Assembly (NCBI GenBank): GCA_964371995.1
Contig: CAYJPG010000097.1
Coordinates: 1 to 11,583, forward strand
Source of the DNA: SHZI01 sp964371995
GTDB lineage: Bacteria > Pseudomonadota > Gammaproteobacteria > Steroidobacterales > GCA-2729495
Reading direction: 5' to 3'
DNA length: 11,583 nucleotides
Within the stretch, counting starts at the first letter, position 1; every line of letters starts with the position of its first letter. Under the pieces are notes generated by a model. It was not told where the DNA came from and made no database searches. It saw only the letters and a program-made list of their open reading frames with translations. A program made the position numbers and the translations under genes. Positions 7,380-11,583 of the stretch are shown here, piece after piece.

Positions 7380-7401
7380 TTCTGACACAAAAACGTCAGA
7401 A
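7380..7401. promoter_or_regulatory. Inverted repeat upstream of pilA, candidate PilR activator site
   Basis: TTCTGAC (7380-7386) and GTCAGAA (7395-7401) form a perfect 7-bp inverted repeat with an 8-nt spacer. It lies 7 nt after the pilR stop and about 165 nt before the predicted pilA transcription start, a usual distance for an enhancer-type activator of sigma54. The minus strand of the left half reads TGTCAG, and PilR sites in Pseudomonas contain TGTC. It is not a convincing terminator because no T-run follows. Assignment to PilR is inference. Confidence 0.45.
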
Positions 7402-7529
7402 AGTGACGCTGGGCGTCCGGTCGGCGGCGTCCAGGGGCTGGCCTTATGTTGTGCAGCCGCCAAAGCAAAAACGGCTCTTCATGAATTTTCCTTTGTGTGC
7501 CATGGACTTGCGGTGCGGCCGCTGGCAAC

Positions 7530-7545
7530 TGGCACAGATCCTGCA
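7530..7545 (+). promoter_or_regulatory. Sigma54 (-24/-12) promoter of pilA
   Basis: TGGCACAGATCCTGCA matches the sigma54 consensus TGGCACR-N4-TTGCW at all but one fixed position (C for the first T of the -12 box) with exact spacing. Transcription would start near 7556, giving a leader of about 66 nt before the pilA ATG. It fits the neighbouring PilS-PilR pair, since PilR is a sigma54 activator. Confidence 0.88.
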
Positions 7546-7609
7546 ACGTACTGGCCCGCAGGCCCCGTTCACAACCCTCAGGGCCGCAGCTTCCAGTTCG
7601 CAACCATAT

Positions 7610-7615
7610 GGAGAG
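7610..7615 (+). promoter_or_regulatory. Ribosome binding site of pilA
   Basis: GGAGAG ends 7 nt before the ATG at 7623. It selects that ATG over the in-frame ATG at 7608, which overlaps this site. Confidence 0.75.
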
Positions 7616-7622
7616 TTCACTC

Positions 7623-8141
7623 ATGAAGAAAATCCAACAGGGCTTCACGCTCATCGAATTGATGATCGTGGTTGCCATCATCGGCATCCTGGCCGCCATC
7701 GCAATTCCGGCGTATCAGGACTACACGATCCGTGCACAGGTCACGGAAGGTCTGAATCTGGCCAGCGCCGTGAAGACGGGCGTAGCTGAGTCCTTCGCCA
7801 ATACCGGCAACTGGCCCACCAGCCTGACGCTGGCCGGCGGCGACGCCAACAATCATCCGTCCGGCAAGTACGTGGACGACGTGGACATCACGGGCACTGG
7901 CACTATCATCATCACCTTTGGCAACAACGCCAACGGCTCGATCCAGACCGAAACCCTTGCCCTGCAGCCGATGCTGAGTGACAACAACGACGTGGTCTGG
8001 CTCTGCGGCTACTACACTGCCGCTAGTCAAACCACCACCCTGACGGCGGACGACACGGGCGGCAATGCGTCGGATGACGCAGCTGGCGCGACCACCGTGG
8101 ACCAGAAGTACCTGCCCCAGTCCTGTCGCGACGACAGCTAA
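7623..8141 (+). CDS. pilA: PilA, major type IVa pilin
   Basis: The precursor has 172 residues. It is the structural subunit of the pilus fibre, inserted in the inner membrane, cleaved and N-methylated by PilD, then polymerised by PilB/PilC. The leader MKKIQQG is followed by the cleavage site G7/F8 and the classic hydrophobic stem FTLIELMIVVAIIGILAAIA, with Glu5 of the mature chain at E12. Two cysteines, C128 (in WLCGYY) and C168 (PQSC), near the C-terminus fit the disulphide-bonded D-region. The enclosed loop of 39 residues is rich in Thr, Asp, Ala and Gly. The start is set by the ribosome binding site and by the usual leader length. It has its own sigma54 promoter and a strong terminator, as expected for a highly expressed subunit. 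Confidence 0.96.
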   Translation: MKKIQQGFTLIELMIVVAIIGILAAIAIPAYQDYTIRAQVTEGLNLASAVKTGVAESFANTGNWPTSLTLAGGDANNHPSGKYVDDVDITGTGTIIITFGNNANGSIQTETLALQPMLSDNNDVVWLCGYYTAASQTTTLTADDTGGNASDDAAGATTVDQKYLPQSCRDDS

Positions 8142-8176
8142 GCGCCTGGCCCCCGGCCAGACGATCGACGACCTGG

Positions 8177-8212
8177 AAAGCCCCTGCCACAAGGCAGGGG
8201 CTTTTCTTTTTT
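8177..8212 (+). terminator. Intrinsic terminator after pilA
   Basis: GCCCCTGCC (8180-8188), the loop ACAA and GGCAGGGGC (8193-8201) form a perfect 9-bp stem, extended by AAA/TTT pairs and followed by TTTTCTTTTTT. It should end most pilA transcripts before pilB and so keep pilin mRNA separate from the lower-abundance assembly genes. Confidence 0.93.
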
Positions 8213-8327
8213 GGGGGCCACCGGAAGAAAAGTGCGAAAGTGGCGAATTGAGCGGTTGCGCCGGGCGCTGATCCTTAGTAACACTACGCACTTACCCTAA
8301 TACCGTTCCGGTCACCCAAGGAAGCCG

Positions 8328-10052
8328 ATGGCCGTATCCGCCACCAATGCGCCGCTCAGCGGCCTCTCCCGACGACTGGTCCAGGACGGGCTGATCGCGG
8401 AAGACGCGGTAATTCACGCCATCAAGGGGGCGGAAGCCCAGCATATCGGCCTGGTCGCCTACCTCGTCGACCGGCAGCTGGTCGAGGCATCCAAGATTGC
8501 CGTCGCCGCCTCGTCCGAATTCGGTGTGCCGCTGCTCGACCTCGATGCCCTGGATCTGGACATGGAGGCGGTCAAGTCGGTCGACCAGCGCCTGCTGGCC
8601 AAGCACCGGGTCCTGCCGCTGCTGTTGCGTGGCAAAAGGCTCTTTCTGGGTGTTTCCGACCCCACCAGCCATGCCGCCATCGACGAGATCAAGTTCCAGT
8701 CCGGCGTCCGCGTCGACCCGATCATCGTCGAACAGGACAAGCTCGACGCGATGGTCGCCAAGGCGCTTGAGGCCGTCGACACCTCGATGTCGAGCTTTGA
8801 CGAAGACGACTTTGACCTCGAAAGCCTGCAGGTCAGCAGCGATGACGATCTGGTCACTGACGATGTCGCGCGCGACGACATCGAAGACGCCCCGGTGGTG
8901 CGCTTCGTCAACAAGATCATGCTCGATGCGATCAAGCGCGGCGCCTCGGACATCCATTTTGAGCCTTATGAGAAAAACTACCGCGTGCGCACCCGCCTCG
9001 ACGGCGTGCTGAAGCAGGTGGCTGCGCCGCCGCTCGCGCTGTCAAACAAGGTCACCGCGCGTCTCAAGGTCATGTCGCGACTCGACATCGCCGAGCGTCG
9101 CGTGCCGCAGGACGGGCGCATCAAGCTGCGGCTGTCGAAAAATCGCGCCATCGATTTTCGCGTCAACACCTGTCCGACGCTGTTCGGCGAGAAGGTCGTG
9201 CTGCGTATCCTCGACCCGACCGCCGCGAAACTCGGCATCGAGGTGCTCGGTTACGAAGACTTCCAGCGCAAGCTTTTTCTGGACGCGCTGGCCAAGCCCT
9301 ACGGCATGATCCTCGTCACGGGCCCGACCGGCAGCGGCAAAACCGTGTCGCTGTATACCGGCATCAATATCCTGAACACCGAGGACCGCAACATCTCGAC
9401 CTGCGAAGACCCGGTCGAAATCAACGTGCCCGGCATCAACCAGGTCAACGTCAATCCCAAGGTGGGACTGACCTTCGCCGCGGCCCTCAAGGCCTTCCTG
9501 CGCCAGGATCCGGACGAGATCATGGTCGGCGAAATCCGCGATCTCGAAACCGCCGAGACGGCCATCAAGGCCGCCCAGACCGGGCATCTGGTGCTCTCGA
9601 CCCTGCACACCAACGATGCACCGCGCACCCTGACGCGCATGGTGGACATGGGCGTCAAGCCCTATGCCATCGCCACCTCGGTGCACCTGATCATCGCCCA
9701 GCGCCTGGCCCGCCGCCTGTGCGAGCAATGCAAGGAACTGCGGGATATTCCCGATGACGCCCTGCTGCTGGAAGGCTTCACCCAGGAGGATATTCGCGGC
9801 GGCCTGCGCGTCTTCGGCCCGATCGGCTGCAAGCAGTGCAACGATGGCTACAAGGGCCGCGTCGGCATCTACCAGGTCATGCCGGTGACCGAAACCATCG
9901 GCCGGATCATCCTCGAAGGCGGCAACGCCGTGCAGATCGCGGAACAGGCCGAAAAAGACGGGGTCTGGTCGCTGCGTCGGTCGGCCCTGCAAAAAGTCAA
10001 GGACGGGCTTACAAGTCTTGAGGAAATCAATAGGGTTACAATCGAGTCTTGA
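8328..10052 (+). CDS. pilB: PilB, type IV pilus assembly ATPase
   Basis: The protein has 574 residues, close to family length. This cytoplasmic hexameric ATPase of the GspE/PulE family drives pilus extension. The N-terminal domain (about 1-150) is of the type II secretion E/MshEN kind. An acidic linker (about 157-187) leads to the ATPase core, with Walker A GPTGSGKT (332-339), the Asp-box region CEDPVE (359-364), Walker B IMVGEIRD (398-405) and His box GHLVLSTLHTND (419-430). A zinc-binding tetracysteine set is complete (C465, C468, C501, C504). AAGGA at 8318-8322 is the ribosome binding site, 5 nt before the ATG. The gene ends with tandem TGA-TAA stops. A strong terminator precedes it, so it needs its own promoter between 8213 and 8327; I see no convincing one there. 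Confidence 0.96.
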   Translation: MAVSATNAPLSGLSRRLVQDGLIAEDAVIHAIKGAEAQHIGLVAYLVDRQLVEASKIAVAASSEFGVPLLDLDALDLDMEAVKSVDQRLLAKHRVLPLLLRGKRLFLGVSDPTSHAAIDEIKFQSGVRVDPIIVEQDKLDAMVAKALEAVDTSMSSFDEDDFDLESLQVSSDDDLVTDDVARDDIEDAPVVRFVNKIMLDAIKRGASDIHFEPYEKNYRVRTRLDGVLKQVAAPPLALSNKVTARLKVMSRLDIAERRVPQDGRIKLRLSKNRAIDFRVNTCPTLFGEKVVLRILDPTAAKLGIEVLGYEDFQRKLFLDALAKPYGMILVTGPTGSGKTVSLYTGINILNTEDRNISTCEDPVEINVPGINQVNVNPKVGLTFAAALKAFLRQDPDEIMVGEIRDLETAETAIKAAQTGHLVLSTLHTNDAPRTLTRMVDMGVKPYAIATSVHLIIAQRLARRLCEQCKELRDIPDDALLLEGFTQEDIRGGLRVFGPIGCKQCNDGYKGRVGIYQVMPVTETIGRIILEGGNAVQIAEQAEKDGVWSLRRSALQKVKDGLTSLEEINRVTIES

Positions 10053-10068
10053 TAAACCACGGTGCGGG

Positions 10069-10099
10069 GGTCGGGCATGGGCTGCCTGACCGGGTTTTT
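10069..10099 (+). terminator. Hairpin plus short T-run between pilB and pilC (possible attenuator)
   Basis: GGTCGGGCA (10069-10077), a 5-nt loop and TGCCTGACC (10083-10091) form a 9-bp stem with one G-U pair. GGG and then TTTTT (10095-10099) follow. The 3-nt offset and short T-run make it weaker than the pilA terminator; partial termination or mRNA processing is more likely than a full stop, since pilC follows 29 nt later in the same direction. Confidence 0.45.
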
Positions 10100-10128
10100 C
10101 CGCGGCTTAGCGATTCGGAGTTGGGGTT

Positions 10129-11343
10129 ATGGCTGCAGGCGTCGCCATCAATCAGGTCGGGTTTACCTGGGAAGGGACTGACAACCGGGGCAACAAGATC
10201 AGGGGCAAGACCATGGCCTCCAGCGAGGCCGCGGTGCGTGCCGTGCTGCGCAAGCAGGGTGTCGTGCCGGTACGCATCCGCAAGGAATCCACCCTGTTCA
10301 AGGGCGGCAAGGTAACGCCCGGCGACATCGCCATCTTCAGCCGCCAGATCGCCACCATGCTCGCGGCCGGTATCCCGCTGGTACAGGCCTTCGATATCGT
10401 CGGCGCCGGACACGACAACCCGGCGATGCAGAAACTGATCCTCGGCATCCGCGCTGACCTCGAGTCCGGCACCGCGCTCGCGGAAGCGCTCGGTCGGCAC
10501 CCGCTGTACTTCGACGACCTGTTCGTAAACCTGGTGACTGCCGGCGAACAGGCCGGTGCACTCGATACCCTGCTGGACAAGATCGCGACCTACAAGGAAA
10601 AGACCGAGGCCATCAAGAAGAAGATCAAGAAGGCGCTGTTCTATCCGGCGGCGGTATTGGTCGTGGCTTTCATCGTGACGCTGATCCTGCTGATCTTCGT
10701 GATCCCGCAGTTCGAGGCGCTGTTCAAGGGCTTTGGCGCCGATCTGCCGGCCTTTACCCGCATGGTGATCGACCTCTCGGCGTTCGTGCAGAGCAAGGGC
10801 TGGGCTGTCGCTATTGTGGTCGGCGCCGGCGGCGCCTTCTATGTCTATACCAAAAAGCGTTCAAAGAAGCTGCGTGAATTTGAAGACCGCCTGTTCCTGA
10901 AGCTGCCGATCGTCGGCTCGATTCTCGTCAAGGCATCCATCGCGCGCTTCGCGCGTACGCTGTCCACCATGTTCAGCGCCGGCGTGCCGCTGGTCGAGGC
11001 CCTGCAGTCGGTCGCCGGTGCAACCGGCAACATCGTGTACGAGAAAGCCGTGCTGGCCATGCGCGATGAGGTATCAACCGGCCAGCGCCTGCAGCGGGCC
11101 ATGGAGAATACCGGCCTGTTTCCCAACATGGTGATCCAGATGATCGCCGTCGGCGAAGAGTCGGGCTCGCTGGACGAGATGTCCGCCAAGGTCGCTGACT
11201 TCTACGAGGCGGATGTCGACAATGCGGTAGACAGCATGAGCAGCCTGCTCGAACCGCTGATCATGGCCATTCTCGGCGTACTCGTTGGTGGCCTCGTCAT
11301 CGCGATGTACCTGCCGATCTTCAAGATGGGTTCGGTCATCTGA
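10129..11343 (+). CDS. pilC: PilC, inner-membrane platform protein of the type IV pilus
   Basis: The protein has 404 residues, the usual length. PilC is the polytopic inner-membrane protein that connects the PilB motor to the growing pilus. It has two GspF-type domains (about 66-194 and 269-391), each with the repeated pattern of a helix bundle, LxxAGxPLxxA (78-87 and 281-291) and an AVGEESGSLDE-like turn (ITAGEQAGALDT at 136-147 and 340-350). Membrane segments are expected at about 168-193, 224-240 and 372-395. The ATG at 10129 has GGAG at 10117-10120, 8 nt upstream. Its TGA (11341-11343) abuts or overlaps the start of pilD. Confidence 0.96.
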   Translation: MAAGVAINQVGFTWEGTDNRGNKIRGKTMASSEAAVRAVLRKQGVVPVRIRKESTLFKGGKVTPGDIAIFSRQIATMLAAGIPLVQAFDIVGAGHDNPAMQKLILGIRADLESGTALAEALGRHPLYFDDLFVNLVTAGEQAGALDTLLDKIATYKEKTEAIKKKIKKALFYPAAVLVVAFIVTLILLIFVIPQFEALFKGFGADLPAFTRMVIDLSAFVQSKGWAVAIVVGAGGAFYVYTKKRSKKLREFEDRLFLKLPIVGSILVKASIARFARTLSTMFSAGVPLVEALQSVAGATGNIVYEKAVLAMRDEVSTGQRLQRAMENTGLFPNMVIQMIAVGEESGSLDEMSAKVADFYEADVDNAVDSMSSLLEPLIMAILGVLVGGLVIAMYLPIFKMGSVI

Positions 11344-11357
11344 TCGAGCCCGGCGCG

Positions 11358-11583
11358 TTGCCGCCCACCCTGCCGCTGCTGGCAGCTTTTGCCGGCCTGA
11401 TCGGCCTGCTGGTCGGCAGCTTCCTGAACGTGGTGATCTACCGCCTGCCGCTGATGATGGAGCGGGAATGGCGTGAGCAGTGCCGCGCCTTGCTCGAAGG
11501 CAGCGATACAACAGCATCAACGGCCAGCCCGGCAGATACTTCAACCTTCAACCTGATCGTCCCGCGCTCGGGCTGCCCGGCCT
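11358..11583 (+). CDS. pilD: PilD, prepilin peptidase and N-methyltransferase, N-terminal part (3' end outside window)
   Basis: PilD cleaves the leader of PilA and minor pilins after Gly and methylates the new N-terminus, in the inner membrane. The visible part has a hydrophobic first segment (LLAAFAGLIGLLVGSFLNVV), the family signature GSFLNVVIYRLPLMMEREW, and FNLIVPRSGCP, where the Cys begins the zinc tetracysteine motif (CPxC...CxxC). The aspartate catalytic sites lie beyond the edge. There is no ATG or GTG in a suitable place. I give TTG 11358, which leaves 19 residues before GSFLN. CTG 11340 would overlap the pilC stop as CTGA and leave 25 residues, nearer to known PilD proteins. No clear ribosome binding site decides between them. 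Confidence 0.85.
   Translation, partial: MPPTLPLLAAFAGLIGLLVGSFLNVVIYRLPLMMEREWREQCRALLEGSDTTASTASPADTSTFNLIVPRSGCPA

Noticed and set aside
7497..7622. Longer PilA starting at 7497, or at ATG 7608
   Set aside because: The 7497 extension would begin upstream of the sigma54 promoter and its transcription start. ATG 7608 overlaps the ribosome binding site and would lengthen the leader to 12 residues; ATG 7623 gives the standard 7-residue leader.
7374..7622. Small gene between pilR and pilA
   Set aside because: Open frames here have no ribosome binding site or family resemblance, and the space is accounted for by the inverted repeat, the promoter and the pilA leader.
8241..8260. Sigma54 promoter for pilB (TGGC...TTGCG)
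   Set aside because: The GG and GC elements are four bases too far apart for sigma54. A sigma70 match with TTGCGC and TAACAC is also too weak to claim.

Overview
The window looks like chromosome from a GC-rich gammaproteobacterium. The gene set (bamD, nadE, sucCD and a pilS-pilR-pilA-pilB-pilC-pilD run) and the closeness of sucCD to the type IV pilus genes recall Xanthomonadales and relatives. That placement is inference from protein motifs and remembered synteny; no search was run. A run of 10 Ns shows that the sequence comes from a scaffolded assembly.

Left part (1-4080): the 3' end of bamD (outer-membrane assembly lipoprotein) faces a leftward unit sucC-sucD-nadE. SucCD is the ADP/GDP-forming succinyl-CoA synthetase of the TCA cycle. 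NadE makes NAD+ from deamido-NAD+ using glutamine. A good sigma70-type promoter for sucC lies at 4109-4136. The space 4081-4273 separates this unit from the divergent pilus genes.

Right part (4274-11583): a rightward type IVa pilus cluster. PilS (membrane sensor kinase) and PilR (sigma54 activator) are a two-component pair. Just after them sits pilA (major pilin) with a near-consensus sigma54 -24/-12 promoter, a 7-bp inverted repeat upstream as a candidate activator site, a good ribosome binding site and a strong intrinsic terminator. Then come pilB (assembly ATPase), pilC (inner-membrane platform) and the start of pilD (prepilin peptidase), which is cut by the window edge. The circuit reads as PilS -> PilR~P + sigma54 -> pilA, with PilD processing PilA, and PilB/PilC assembling it.

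The least ordinary content is a family of short GTAG-headed palindromic repeats (REP-like arms of about 23 bp). They occur at three places: across the bamD/nadE convergent ends, where the two arms supply the stop codons of both genes; between sucC and sucD; and inside the pilR reading frame, where at least three arms lie in an open phase between the AAA+ domain and the DNA-binding domain. The assembly gap falls on one of these pilR arms. I see no wholly new system. No transposase, CRISPR array, tRNA or rRNA was seen, and no stretch over 300 bases lacks a gene.
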